Below the pieces are notes generated by a model that did no database searches, had not been told where the DNA came from, and was given only the letters and a program-made list of their open reading frames with translations. This document shows, in pieces, positions 46,245-55,524 of a stretch of 64,000 nucleotides of DNA. Source of the stretch: Hormoscilla sp. GUM202. Its GTDB lineage: Bacteria; Cyanobacteriota; Cyanobacteriia; Cyanobacteriales; Desertifilaceae. Both the position numbers and the translations under genes were made by a program. How positions within the stretch are numbered: position 1 is the first letter of the stretch; each line of letters begins with the position of its first letter. The stretch spans positions 1-64,000 of the forward strand of contig RFFC02000015.1 of NCBI GenBank assembly GCA_005518205.2, in the 5' to 3' direction.

Positions 46245-46897
46245 GGGCAGGTAACTCAGGTTTGTGGTAATTGTAAGCTAAAACTTCAGCCATGTTGCTG
46301 GAAGCCCAAAGATTCATAAAAAGCATGGGCCCGATCGCGCTTCAGACTAGAAGCAAGAGTCATTTGATAATCGGGCCTCAGTACTAAGTTGGAGTGCTGC
46401 TTTCATCATCGATCGTAGCAGTTGCCAGACCGCCGCCGTCTTCCGCATGCTCTTGTCCTGAAGGACATGCGCTGCTCGCGTCCGGGAGCACCCACCCATG
46501 TCGGAGCGCTCGTAGGCGAACGACAGGGTCGTTTCCGGGAGCACCCACCCTGTTGTGTCGCATCCTGCGCACAACATGGGTGGGTGCTCCGGAAACGAAA
46601 GGGCGTCTCTGGACACGAGTGGGTGACTTGCCGTTTGCGATTCAGAGCGACAGATCGAGTGGACGCCCCGCAGTCTCTTGGTTAGAATCTAGTACCTGTA
46701 GGAACTTCCGGGATTGTCAGCCAGCAGCTGAGTTACTTCATCATGTCTGGAGGCAGGAAGATCCATAACTCTAGCGGCATGGTTGGATCTGTCTGAAGCG
46801 GTCATGGGATCTCTAGATGACTCGAGGGATGTGAATTGACAAGGCAGATTTTGATATGATATAGCAATACAATACTTCACCCATAAGGAGGCTTGTA
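46245..46897. other. 653-bp intergenic region with a long hairpin
   Basis: CGTTTCCGGGAGCACCCACCC...GTTGTG (from about 46527) pairs with CACAAC...GGGTGGGTGCTCCGGAAACG (to about 46600), a stem of about 27 bp with one bulge. Its motif GGGAGCACCCACCC recurs at 46483-46496. The palindrome CTTCCGCATGCTCTTGTCC (46440-46458) recurs at 49260-49278. The AGGAGG ahead of hisD is at 46886-46891. No gene is supported here. Confidence 0.6.
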
Positions 46898-48241
46898 GTG
46901 GTAAGGATTCTCCGACTCGACCAGATGACATCAGCTGAACTCTCTTCGTTGAAAAGGCGAGCGGAGTTGGATATCGAAAAGGCACTTACGGTTGCCAAAG
47001 AGGCGATCGACAAGATTCGCCAACAGTCCGATGGGGGGGTACTGGAATATGTCCGCAAGTTTGACTTTCCCGAGGCCCAACTGGATAACCTCAAGGTGAG
47101 GGATCGGGAGTTTGCTGCTGCCCGCGAGGCCATAGATCCGGAAATTAAATCGGCGATTTCCCAAGCATTTGCCAATATCCGGGAAGTTCACCAGGGCCAG
47201 ATGCCGGAGGAAATGCGACTGGCAGAAGTTGATACGGGAGTATTTGCGGGAGAGAAGGTGACGCCTGTAGCAAGTGCGGGACTGTACGTTCCCAGAGGTA
47301 AGGGCGCTTTCCCTTCGGTGATGCTGATGCTGACTGTCCCGGCGATGGTGGCCGGGGTCCAAAAGGTTATCGTCTGTACGCCTCCCGATAAACGGGGCAA
47401 TGTCGAACCTGCTTCCCTTGTAGCTGCCGAGATGGCAGGTGTCAAGGATATCTATAAGCTGGGGGGGATACAGGCGATCGCGGCCATGGCATTGGGTACG
47501 GAAACTATCCCTAAAGTTGACAAGATCACGGGTCCGTGCAATATCTACGGTTCGGCAGCTAAGAGACTATTATACGGCACGGTGGACGTGGGACTGCCTG
47601 CTGGACCGAGCGAGTCGATTATTCTGACAGACGAACATACCGATCCGCAGTTAGCGGCACTAGATCTGTTAATAGAAGCGGAACATGGTCCGGACTCCGC
47701 CGCCCTGTTAGTAACTCACTCGGAAGCAGTTGCCCGGAAAGCAGCAGAGTACGTACCTAATTATCTCAAAAAGCTGCCCGACTGGCGCCGGGAATTCTGC
47801 GAAGCTTCCCTTTCATCCTATGGCGGCATCTTGCTGACTTCTAGCTTGGCAGAGTCGATCGCCTTTGTCAACGACTATGCCCCGGAACATCTGGAAGTCC
47901 TAGTCAAAGATCCTTTTAGTATTATCGGGCAAATTAAAAATGCTGGCGAGATTTTGCTCGGTCGCTACACCCCCATTCCTACAGCTAACTACTGTCTGGG
48001 TGTCAATGCTATTCTCCCGACTGGAGGTTTTGCCCGATCGTACTCTGCTGTTTCTGTCTGGGACTTTCTCAAGCGATCGGGCATCGGCTATCTGACCAAA
48101 GAAGGGTTCGATCGCTTGCAGCATACAACTCAAACTTTAGCAGATTATGAGGGATTTCCTGCCCACGCCATGGCCATTCGCGAACGGGAGAATCTGTTAA
48201 AGAAAGGTCCAATCAGGATTAAATCATTACCCGAGAGATAG
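46898..48241 (+). CDS. hisD: Histidinol dehydrogenase homologue
   Basis: 447 residues from GTG 46898, with AGGAGG upstream. The family is clear: AGLYVPRGKGAFPSVMLM, DKITGPCNIYGSAAKRLLYG, AGPSES and the catalytic APEHLEV. However, zinc-site positions differ from E. coli HisD as I recall it: Q-A-E-H becomes E-A-E-H (IEAEHGPDS) and D-Y-x-x-G-x-N-H-V-L-P-T becomes N-Y-C-L-G-V-N-A-I-L-P-T. The C-terminal histidine (EGFPAHAMA) is kept. It could be the true HisD in histidine synthesis or a paralogue acting on another amino-alcohol. The symbol is therefore provisional. Confidence 0.75.
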   Translation: MVRILRLDQMTSAELSSLKRRAELDIEKALTVAKEAIDKIRQQSDGGVLEYVRKFDFPEAQLDNLKVRDREFAAAREAIDPEIKSAISQAFANIREVHQGQMPEEMRLAEVDTGVFAGEKVTPVASAGLYVPRGKGAFPSVMLMLTVPAMVAGVQKVIVCTPPDKRGNVEPASLVAAEMAGVKDIYKLGGIQAIAAMALGTETIPKVDKITGPCNIYGSAAKRLLYGTVDVGLPAGPSESIILTDEHTDPQLAALDLLIEAEHGPDSAALLVTHSEAVARKAAEYVPNYLKKLPDWRREFCEASLSSYGGILLTSSLAESIAFVNDYAPEHLEVLVKDPFSIIGQIKNAGEILLGRYTPIPTANYCLGVNAILPTGGFARSYSAVSVWDFLKRSGIGYLTKEGFDRLQHTTQTLADYEGFPAHAMAIRERENLLKKGPIRIKSLPER

Positions 48242-48251
48242 TTGGCCCGCT

Positions 48252-48292
48252 AGCTGTAGGTTGGGTAACGTTCGTTACCCAACCTACAAACT
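48252..48292. repeat. GTAGGTTGGGT inverted repeat
   Basis: TGTAGGTTGGGTAACG and CGTTACCCAACCTACA form a nearly perfect hairpin just downstream of hisD. Related ends occur at 23443-23518 and 58211-58306. It may act as a terminator. Confidence 0.7.
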
Positions 48293-48388
48293 CTGGTCCT
48301 GTAAGTACCTAGACAAAAAAATCTGAGATCCTTTAGCTATAATGGTTTGAGGTGGATTAAATATAAAAATAATTTTACACACCTACTT

Positions 48389-48784
48389 ATGTCTCAAAAT
48401 TTTCACCCCGGCAATCCCTTACCGAATGCAGAGGATGCTCAGATAGACATGCGCAAATTCGAGCAATACTCAATGGATCCAAATAATCCGAAAAACCGAG
48501 GCAAGTGGACTGCATTTGCAGCGATTGGATATGACGTGCAAAGCCTGAAAGAGCGTCGCGCCGGAGCACAAGACGTAATTAATCAGTTGCGGGCAAAGCT
48601 TGTCAATACACCAGCTACCAAAGGTGAAGCTAGTATATATGGCGATCGCTTTGAGGTAAAGGTAGGAATTAAAGGACCATTAGGGAAAGAAGGCATCCTC
48701 GTCACATTATGGCAGATTGATATTAATAGAGAAGTTCCCAGGCTGATTACAAACTGGCTCAAAGTTAGTCAAGAAGAGGAGTAA
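48389..48784 (+). CDS. DUF6883-type protein
   Basis: 131 residues from ATG 48389 (MSQNFHPGNPLPNAEDAQID); the frame continues upstream to 48347 without a site. The LPNAEDAQIDMRKFEQYSMDP opening, the K-W-x-x-F-x-x-I-G-Y segment and the final W-Q-I-D...PRLITNWLKV are typical of a small family I recall as DUF6883, sometimes found at the C-terminus of polymorphic toxins. A DUF4926-type gene follows four bases after the stop, an arrangement common in cyanobacteria. A toxin/immunity or toxin/antitoxin-like role is possible but not shown. Confidence 0.65.
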   Translation: MSQNFHPGNPLPNAEDAQIDMRKFEQYSMDPNNPKNRGKWTAFAAIGYDVQSLKERRAGAQDVINQLRAKLVNTPATKGEASIYGDRFEVKVGIKGPLGKEGILVTLWQIDINREVPRLITNWLKVSQEEE

Positions 48785-48788
48785 CAGA

Positions 48789-49043
48789 ATGAAAGCTAAA
48801 ATATACGATGAAATTAGGACATTGGTGGACGTAAATTCCGATTTCGGCGATCGCCTCATCCCCAAGGGGACAATGGGAGCGATCGTGGAATGTTACGAAC
48901 AGCCTCTAGAAGGTTACGCCGTCGATTTGGCTATCCCTGATGAAAGGTGGGTGTCCGGTTTCGACTATGAAAACGTCATCCTTTATCCCGACCAATTCGA
49001 GGTAGTCAGTCTTGCCCCGAAAAAAGTACATTCAGTAGCTTAA
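48789..49043 (+). CDS. DUF4926-type protein
   Basis: 84 residues (MKAKIYDEIRTLVDVNSDFG). The D-R-L-I-P-K-G-T-M-G-A-I-V-E-C-Y turn and the following acidic strands match small SH3-like proteins of DUF4926. It lies four bases downstream of the DUF6883-type gene with AGAGGAG before it, so the two are co-translated. A damaged relative is at 25228-25425. Confidence 0.7.
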   Translation: MKAKIYDEIRTLVDVNSDFGDRLIPKGTMGAIVECYEQPLEGYAVDLAIPDERWVSGFDYENVILYPDQFEVVSLAPKKVHSVA

Positions 49044-49096
49044 CTCTCCGCCGAATACCTTGCATTGAAATGCACTCTCGCATTCCGAATCCCAAT

Positions 49097-49416
49097 TTAC
49101 CGAAAAGCGGTAGGAATTTGCTGTAACTGTTCTTCTAAATCCCAATTTTCTGGCTTCGCTTTTGGCCAGAACCAGGGGGCTCCTTGAGACAACCATCTTT
49201 CACGATATTTTTTGATTCCTGTGAGTTTCGCATCCTGGTAGCCAAAGTCAACACCGGCGTCTTCCGCATGCTCTTGTCCTGAAGGACGCGGCATGCTCCA
49301 GACACCGCACAGCAATCGCATATGTTGAAAGATGCTGTTTTGCCATCCTCTCCCCAAGGAGTATCGTCTTGTTCGAGACCACAGACGCGGCAGAGAAATA
49401 GTTCTTTATTGAGCAT
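49097..49416 (-). pseudogene. Small zinc-ribbon-like protein gene disrupted by a palindromic element
   Basis: The first frame encodes MLNKELFLCRVCGLEQDDTP, then WGEDGKTASFNICDCC, a two-pair cysteine pattern. The expected continuation GVDFGYQDAKLTGIKKYRER and QGAPWFWPKAKPENWDLEEQ is in a different frame. Between them lies an inserted palindrome (GCATGC...GTCCTTCAGGAC...GCATGCGGAAG) at about 49257-49305 whose length breaks the frame. Without the insert the protein would be about 90 residues. Function unknown. Confidence 0.75.
49257..49305. repeat. Palindromic insertion disrupting the small cysteine protein gene
   Basis: On the plus strand CTTCCGCATGCTCTTGTCC is followed by TGAAGGACGCGGCATGC. 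The first 19 bases are identical to 46440-46458. The inverted arms contain GCATGC and GTCC/GGAC. Confidence 0.6.
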
Positions 49417-49632
49417 TGTCTAGAAACTCCATTACTATTATTGGTGCGAGAGATCGGATCTGCTGGTCTTCGCAATTGTCAATTGGCAATTATAAATTAG
49501 CAATATTCACCCCGCTCCAGGAACGCAGATGAGGTGAGAGTGAGGAATTGATATGATAAGATTGAACTGCCTCTATTAATAAGATCCAATTATAATCAAG
49601 GCAGTTTCGGCTGAATCAGGAGAAAATCACCC

Positions 49633-51018
49633 ATGACAACATCGACTCGCCTTCGATGTCTCCCGGACGCACGGCGAAAACCCGGGAGACATCGCTATCA
49701 CATCACCACATTCGGCTGCCAGATGAACAAAGCCGACTCGGAGCGCATGGCAGGTATATTAGAAGATATGGGCTTTGAGTGGTCAGAAGACCCCAACCAG
49801 GCGGAGTTAATCCTCTACAACACCTGTACGATTCGGGATAACGCGGAACAAAAGGTTTATTCTTACCTAGGGAGACAGGCGAAGCGCAAGCAAGAAGAAC
49901 CCGGTCTCACCCTAGTAGTTGCCGGTTGCGTGGCCCAGCAAGCAGGAGAAGCGCTGCTGCGGCGAGTGCCAGAATTAGACTTAGTGATGGGGCCGCAACA
50001 TGCCAACCGCCTGGACTCGTTGCTAGAACAGGTATTTGAGGGGAATCAAGTAGTGGCCACAGAACCCATTCACATCATGGAAGATATCACGAAGCCGCGC
50101 CGGGACAGCAGAGTGACAGCTTGGGTGAATGTAATTTATGGCTGCAACGAACGCTGTACTTATTGTGTCGTACCCAATGTCCGAGGTGTAGAACAATCCC
50201 GCAGGCCAGAAGCAATTCGCGCGGAAATGGTAGAAATAGGGCGCAGTGGCTATAAAGAAGTGACCCTGCTGGGGCAAAATATCGATGCTTACGGACGGGA
50301 CTTACCAGGCGTGACGGCGGAGGGGCGTCACAAGCATACCTTTACAGACTTGCTGTACTTCGTGCATGATGTGCCCGGAATCGATCGCATCCGTTTTGCC
50401 ACCAGCCATCCCCGGTATTTTACAGAAAGATTGATTAAAGCTTGTGCGGAATTGCCCAAAGTATGCGAACATTTTCACATACCCTTTCAGTCGGGGGATA
50501 ACGATATCCTGAAGGCAATGGCGCGGGGTTATACCCATGAGAAATATCGGCAGATTATCGATCGCATTCGGGCCATCATGCCAGATGCGGCAATTACGGC
50601 TGATGCGATCGTAGGATTTCCCGGGGAGACAGAAGCGCAGTTTGAAAATACCTTAAAATTGGTGGACGATATTGGGTTCGACCAGTTAAATACAGCGGCC
50701 TATTCGCCCCGTCCGGGAACTCCCGCCGCCTTATGGGAGAATCAGGTAAGCGAGGAAGTAAAGGGCGATCGACTGCAACGTCTGAATCATCTAGTGGCGA
50801 GGAAAGCAGCAGAACGTTCGCAACGCTATCTGGGACGGATAGAAGAGGTGCTGGTGGAAGATAAAAATCCTAAGAATGACGGTCAAGTTATGGGAAGGAC
50901 GAGATCGAATCGCCTGACGTTCTGCGAGGGCGACCTGGAGGAATTAAAGGGTCAGTTGGTTAGGGTGAAAATTACGGAGGTGCGGGCATTTAGCCTAACA
51001 GGCGATCGCCGTTCGTAG
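49633..51018 (+). CDS. miaB: tRNA-2-methylthio-N6-dimethylallyladenosine synthase
   Basis: 461 residues. After an N-terminal UPF0004 domain ([20 protein letters not shown]; cysteines at about 29, 64 and 98), the radical SAM cluster motif is [13 protein letters not shown] domain lies at the end. It adds the methylthio group to i6A37 of tRNA. Compared with homologues that start [15 protein letters not shown], about 14 extra residues ([14 protein letters not shown]) occur at positions 7-20. They are encoded by a perfect hairpin at 49654-49694. The start ATG 49633 is preceded by AGGAGA. Confidence 0.95.
   Translation: MTTSTRLRCLPDARRKPGRHRYHITTFGCQMNKADSERMAGILEDMGFEWSEDPNQAELILYNTCTIRDNAEQKVYSYLGRQAKRKQEEPGLTLVVAGCVAQQAGEALLRRVPELDLVMGPQHANRLDSLLEQVFEGNQVVATEPIHIMEDITKPRRDSRVTAWVNVIYGCNERCTYCVVPNVRGVEQSRRPEAIRAEMVEIGRSGYKEVTLLGQNIDAYGRDLPGVTAEGRHKHTFTDLLYFVHDVPGIDRIRFATSHPRYFTERLIKACAELPKVCEHFHIPFQSGDNDILKAMARGYTHEKYRQIIDRIRAIMPDAAITADAIVGFPGETEAQFENTLKLVDDIGFDQLNTAAYSPRPGTPAALWENQVSEEVKGDRLQRLNHLVARKAAERSQRYLGRIEEVLVEDKNPKNDGQVMGRTRSNRLTFCEGDLEELKGQLVRVKITEVRAFSLTGDRRS
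49654..49694. repeat. In-frame hairpin insertion in miaB
   Basis: CGATGTCTCCCGG (49654-49666) and CCGGGAGACATCG (49682-49694) form a perfect 13-bp stem with a 15-base loop. The insertion is in frame within the first codons of miaB. Confidence 0.85.
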
Positions 51019-51231
51019 TAAACGCAGGTTAGTAGTAAACGCTAAAGCGTTTGAGGTTAGTAGTAAACGCTAAAGCGTTTGAGGTTAGTAGTAAACGCTA
51101 AAGCGTTTGAGGTTAGTAGTAAACGCTAAAGCGTTTGAGGTTAGTAGTAAACGCTAAAGCGTTTGAGGTTAGTAGTAAACGCTAAAGCGTTTGAGGTTAG
51201 TAGTAAACGCTAAAGCGTTTACAGGTTTGAG
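51016..51231. repeat. Tandem array of 28-bp palindromic units
   Basis: The unit AGTAGTAAACGCTAAAGCGT + TTGAGGTT is repeated about six times without variation, starting right after the miaB stop. Each unit contains the palindrome AAACGCTAAAGCGTTT also found at 25423-25518. There are no unique spacers, so it is not a CRISPR array. Confidence 0.9.
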
Positions 51232-51289
51232 GTTAGGTGCCAATATCGTTTTCAGAAAATCTAATCTGACATCATGATTGATGTTGATT

Positions 51290-53711
51290 GTGCGATTCGT
51301 TTAGTGTAAACTAACTTGACACGGGTCAAGAAAGGGGACCACTAACAGGGTTTCATTAGCCCTGAGAACTTACAGGTGATGGTGGTGAAAGCCCACCTCG
51401 ACTCTGCAGGGGTAACAGCACCTTCCCCACGTTCGAGATGGCATCAAACCGTGAAGCGGGAAGGAAAGGCGCTCTGACTGGCAGCCTAGACCGGTCACCG
51501 TCGAGCAAGTAGTCATGATGAGCGAAAGCAAAGGTTTACAGATGTCGTAACAATCAACCAGCGGAATAAGGCTTATACGCTGGCCCAAAAGGGAAAGGAT
51601 ATAGGTCGTTGGCGGACAATCGACCGACCAATAAGCACTGACCATAAACCCGGCATATAGAACCCATCTAAAACTACAACCAATCGTCTGTAGGAACGAA
51701 GTAAACCGGTTGCAGTACTCTCCATCACCGGTCGATACGATGGAGTAGCCACCACAGGCGCAACATCTGCTCTCATCAAGCAGGTCTCAACCGGGAAAGA
51801 TTGAGTGGAGAAGCAAATGGCTGCTTGTAATGAGCAGAATAGAGCTGACGCCCTCACGGTTTCGTCAAATGTAAAGTTGTATGTAGTAGTGAATATGTCA
51901 CGGAACATAGTCGAAAGACAAGTGTATGACTGGAAGGCTGTCCCCTGGCGCAAGCTGGAAAGGATAGTCTTTAAGCTACAAAAGCGAATCTACAGAGCGG
52001 CAGAAGAAGGCAATAAGCGGAAAGTTCGCAGGCTCCAAGGGTTACTGAATAGGTCATGGTCCGCAAAGATGATTGCGGTACGTCAGGTAACACAACAGAA
52101 CCAGGGAAAGAAGACGGCAGGTGTGGATGGTGTGATAGCACTGTCCCCAGTAAAGCGTCAAGAACTGGCAAGGCAACTAAAAGTCACCAGAAAGGCAAAG
52201 GCCAAACCTACACGACGAGTGTGGATACCAAAACCAGGACGGGACGAGAAACGGCCACTGGGAATACCGACGATGTACGACCGCGCATTACAGGGGTTGG
52301 TCAAACAGTCACTAGAACCAGAGTGGGAAGCGTACATGGAGGCCAACTCATACGGATTCAGACCGGGTCGGGGATGTCATGATGCAATCGGAGCAATATT
52401 CAACAGCATCAGAAAACCTAAATGGGTGCTGGATGCGGATATTGCAAAGTGTTTTGATAGGATTGACCACTCAGCGATCCTGAACAAACTGAATACTACA
52501 TCACCAATCCGTAGACAAATACGGGCATGGTTAAAAGCCGCTGGGTAGCGTAGGGGTCCCGGAGCGTGGACCAGGGGACATGGCAAACCACAGATGCAGG
52601 AACTCCACAAGGGGGTGTGATATCCCCTCTGTTGGCCAATATAGCCCTACATGGGTTAGAGAACGAGGTCATGAGGCTTGCAAAAACAAAAAGAGAGAAA
52701 GAGAATCTGACAGTCGTCAGATATGCGGACGACTTTGTGGTAATACACGATGACCGGTCAATGATAGAACGAGCAAAAGGAGTTGTCGAGCAGTGGTTAA
52801 AAGGAGTAGGTCTGGAGTTAAAAGCCGAAAAAACCAACATATCCCACACCCTTGAGGGGAATGACCCTGGGTTCGACTTCCTGGGGTTCAATATTCGCCA
52901 GTACAGGGTAGGGAAACACAGAAGCGGCAAATCTCCGCACGGGGCCATCTTAGGATTCAAGACACTAATCAAGCCCAGCAGCAAATCCATCAGGAAACAT
53001 AAAGAGCGACTATCTCAAATAGTGCGCAGCCACAAAGCGGCACCACAGGCAGCATTGATAACCAAACTCAACCCGGTAATACGGGGATGGTGCAACTACT
53101 TCAAGACTGCGGTGAGTAAGGAAACTTACTCCGACATGGACAATTACCTGTGGGAGATACTATGGCAATGGGCAAACAGACGGCATCCCAACAAATCGGG
53201 CGAATGGATTGCCAGGAAGTATTGGACCCCTACCAAGGAAGTCAAATGGAACTTCATTGGCAAAACAAAACACAAGGAGGAAATAGAGCTTACCCGACAT
53301 GCAAAAACTGAAATAGTCAGACACGTAAAAGTGAAGGGGACAGCTAGCCCATTCGACGGTAACCTAGTGTATTGGAGCAAGAGACTTCCAAAGAGCCCGG
53401 ACGTAAGCACACGAGTGATTAACTTACTGAAGAGGCAACACGGGAAATGCGAAATGTGCGGACTAACGTTTAAGGACAGTGACCAGTGGGAAGTGGACCA
53501 CATCATGCCAACCATGCGTGGTGGTAAAGACTGGTACTCTAACCTCCAGTTGCTGCACGACTATTGCCACGATTCCAAGTCTGCCCGGGATGGCAGCAAG
53601 GGAGGCCGTATCTATGACAAAGATGGCGAAACTGAGGAGCCGGATGAGGTGAAAGTCTCACGTCCGGTTCTGAAGACGAGTCGGTCCGGTGACGGACTGG
53701 CTTAGTTTAAT
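51290..53711 (+). mobile_element. Group II intron, degenerate copy
   Basis: Starts GTGCGATTCGTTTAG (51290) and ends CTTAGTTTAAT (53711), like the intron at 32490-34947. Domain V is at about 53636-53670 (GAGCCGGATGAGGTGAAAGT, TCACGTCCGG). It lies between the miaB-linked repeats and ddl, not in a gene. The encoded maturase is interrupted, so it could move only with help from another copy. Confidence 0.88.
51895..53705 (+). pseudogene. Group II intron maturase, frameshifted
   Basis: The first part (51895-52548) carries GVDGV, RPLGIPTMYDRALQ, SYGFRPGRGCHDAI and DADIAKCFDRIDH. It breaks near 52540 where about 25 extra bases (TGGGTAGCGTAGGGGTCCCG...) replace the K-A-G-V-M-D segment of the intact copy. 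The second part (52566-53705) resumes with GTPQGGVISPLLANI, YADD and the HNH segment (WEVDHIMPTMRGGKDW). It is about 70 percent similar to the 33169-34941 maturase by eye. The C-terminal frame again stays open through domain V. Confidence 0.88.
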
Positions 53712-53820
53712 AATTGCTCAAATAAAAAATCATAAAATTCTCCCAAAGAAAAGATTAAATGAGGTGGTAGTCCAGAAAGAACGTGATAGAATAGAGGTAG
53801 TAAGAGGTTGAGGAGGAGTG

Positions 53821-54882
53821 ATGGAGAAACAGCGAGTAGGACTGCTGTTTGGCGGTTGTTCGGGAGAACATGAAGTCTCAATAGCCTCAGCAAGGGCGAT
53901 CGCCAGGGGGCTGTCAGAGTCCGAAAACACCAGCAAGTACGAACTATGGCCAGTATACATCCAAAAGGATGGCATCTGGCAAGCAGGAGAAACGGCCCGG
54001 CAGGTGCTAGAATCGGGTAAACCACAAGAGACGAGTTCCGGCAGATCCCTGTGGGAATTTCCTCCGGGCATGGAAAAAATAGATGTCTGGTTTCCCATCC
54101 TCCACGGTCCCAATGGGGAAGATGGCACGGTGCAGGGCTTGCTGAAATTAATGCAAGTTGCCTGTGTAGGGACGGGGGTGCTGGGTTCGGCCCTGGGCAT
54201 GGATAAGATTGCGATGAAAATGATATTTGCTCGATCGGGCTTGCCCCAGGTAAAGTATAGATCGGTTAATCGCGCCGATATCTGGTCCAATCCTTGCGTG
54301 TTCCCGAAACTATGCGATCGCCTGGAAGAGGCTTTGGGCTATCCCTGCTTTGTCAAACCAGCGAATTTAGGGTCATCGTTGGGCATTAGTAAAGTGCGAT
54401 CGCGGGCTGAGTTAGAAGCGGCCCTGGATAATGCCGCTACCTATGACAGACGTATAGTAGTAGAAGCAGCGGCGATCGGGCGGGAACTGGAATGTGCTGT
54501 TTTAGGCAACGATCGACCCAAAGCTTCTGTAGTAGGGGAGATTACTTATAAAAGTGATTTCTATGACTATGAAACAAAATACACAGCGGGGAAAGCAGAT
54601 TTAATCATACCAGCGCCGGTCCCAGCAGAGATTACTGCTAAAATCCAGGAGATGGCCCTGCAAGCATTTGCGACTATAGACGCAGCGGGTCTAGCAAGGG
54701 TAGACTTTTTCTATGTGGAAGCCACAGGGGCAGTCTTGATTAATGAAATCAACACCCTGCCAGGGTTTACGGCCACCAGCATGTATCCTCAATTATGGGC
54801 GCAAACAGGCGTGTCTTTCCCTCAATTGGTAGACCAGTTGATTCAATTGGCCCGAGAACGACATTCCGGAAAAAGCCAGTAA
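53821..54882 (+). CDS. ddl: D-alanine--D-alanine ligase
   Basis: 353 residues ([20 protein letters not shown]), with GAGGAGG before the start. ATP-grasp motifs are visible: [52 protein letters not shown] and [15 protein letters not shown]. It makes the D-Ala-D-Ala dipeptide for peptidoglycan. It follows the intron 3' end by about 110 bp, so the intron may have separated it from upstream regulatory DNA. Confidence 0.95.
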   Translation: MEKQRVGLLFGGCSGEHEVSIASARAIARGLSESENTSKYELWPVYIQKDGIWQAGETARQVLESGKPQETSSGRSLWEFPPGMEKIDVWFPILHGPNGEDGTVQGLLKLMQVACVGTGVLGSALGMDKIAMKMIFARSGLPQVKYRSVNRADIWSNPCVFPKLCDRLEEALGYPCFVKPANLGSSLGISKVRSRAELEAALDNAATYDRRIVVEAAAIGRELECAVLGNDRPKASVVGEITYKSDFYDYETKYTAGKADLIIPAPVPAEITAKIQEMALQAFATIDAAGLARVDFFYVEATGAVLINEINTLPGFTATSMYPQLWAQTGVSFPQLVDQLIQLARERHSGKSQ

Positions 54883-55524
54883 CTATACCTTAAAAAGGAA
54901 TGGCTGCGCCCCCAGCGTAGCGCCATCGACGAGCGTACGTTCCCAGGCAGAGCCGTGGGAACGAGGGTGAAGTTGGTGTCATTGCGAGGGGGGCTCTTAA
55001 AGCAGTAACTGTGGTATGTTTTACTTTTTACTGTCAGAGGGGTGTTACTCATACGCTAAAAAGGAGCTCCTTATTTAGCTCCCCCCTCGCTGCTCTCCTC
55101 TCCGCTTCTCCTGGCGTAGAAGCTCCGGGATGCGCTGGACAGATTGGCTGCATTCTGAAGTGCAGTTCCTGACAGTTCGCAGTATATAGTGATTAGTTAT
55201 TGGTCCATAGGCTAGGACAAAAGGAGAATGTTTGATGAACAAAATGCTAGATAAAAGACTAGGACAGCGCCCGATCCTAATGCTATTTAAGCAGATCGGG
55301 CCAACAGGGGATGCAGTTGTTCCTAAGTTCTGGCACCGGTGCCTGGGGCGATCGCGCTTTTGTTTATGGTGAGATCTCCCCAGGTAATGCTCCGATCCTG
55401 TTGTGACTTAATATACATGAAAACTCACTCACATTCTATCGGCGATCGAGGAGCTGGTTTTGTCCTAGAAATTAGAAACGAGGGGATCTGGCGGCTGTTT
55501 TTGTGCTATAAATGAGACACTTGC
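54883..55524. other. 642-bp intergenic region
   Basis: Contains the hairpin CGTTCCCAGGCAGAGCCGTG-GGAACG (54938-54963), one of a dispersed set, and AAAAAGGAGCTCCTTATTT (55058-55076), a palindrome that may end ddl transcription. A possible short gene lies at 55235-55372; otherwise nothing is seen. Confidence 0.5.
55235..55372 (+). CDS. Possible small protein (45 residues)
   Basis: ATG 55235 has AAAGGAGAA at a good distance. The product would begin MNKMLDKRLGQRPILMLFKQ and end GRSRFCLW. I recognise no family, and the second half contains a HIP1 site. It may be a remnant rather than a gene. Confidence 0.25.
   Translation: MNKMLDKRLGQRPILMLFKQIGPTGDAVVPKFWHRCLGRSRFCLW

Noticed and set aside
46347..46768. 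Several overlapping frames of 60-124 codons on both strands
   Set aside because: All are generated by hairpin repeats upstream of hisD; none has a protein-like pattern.
51016..51231. CRISPR array
   Set aside because: Units are uniform and directly adjacent with no unique spacers.
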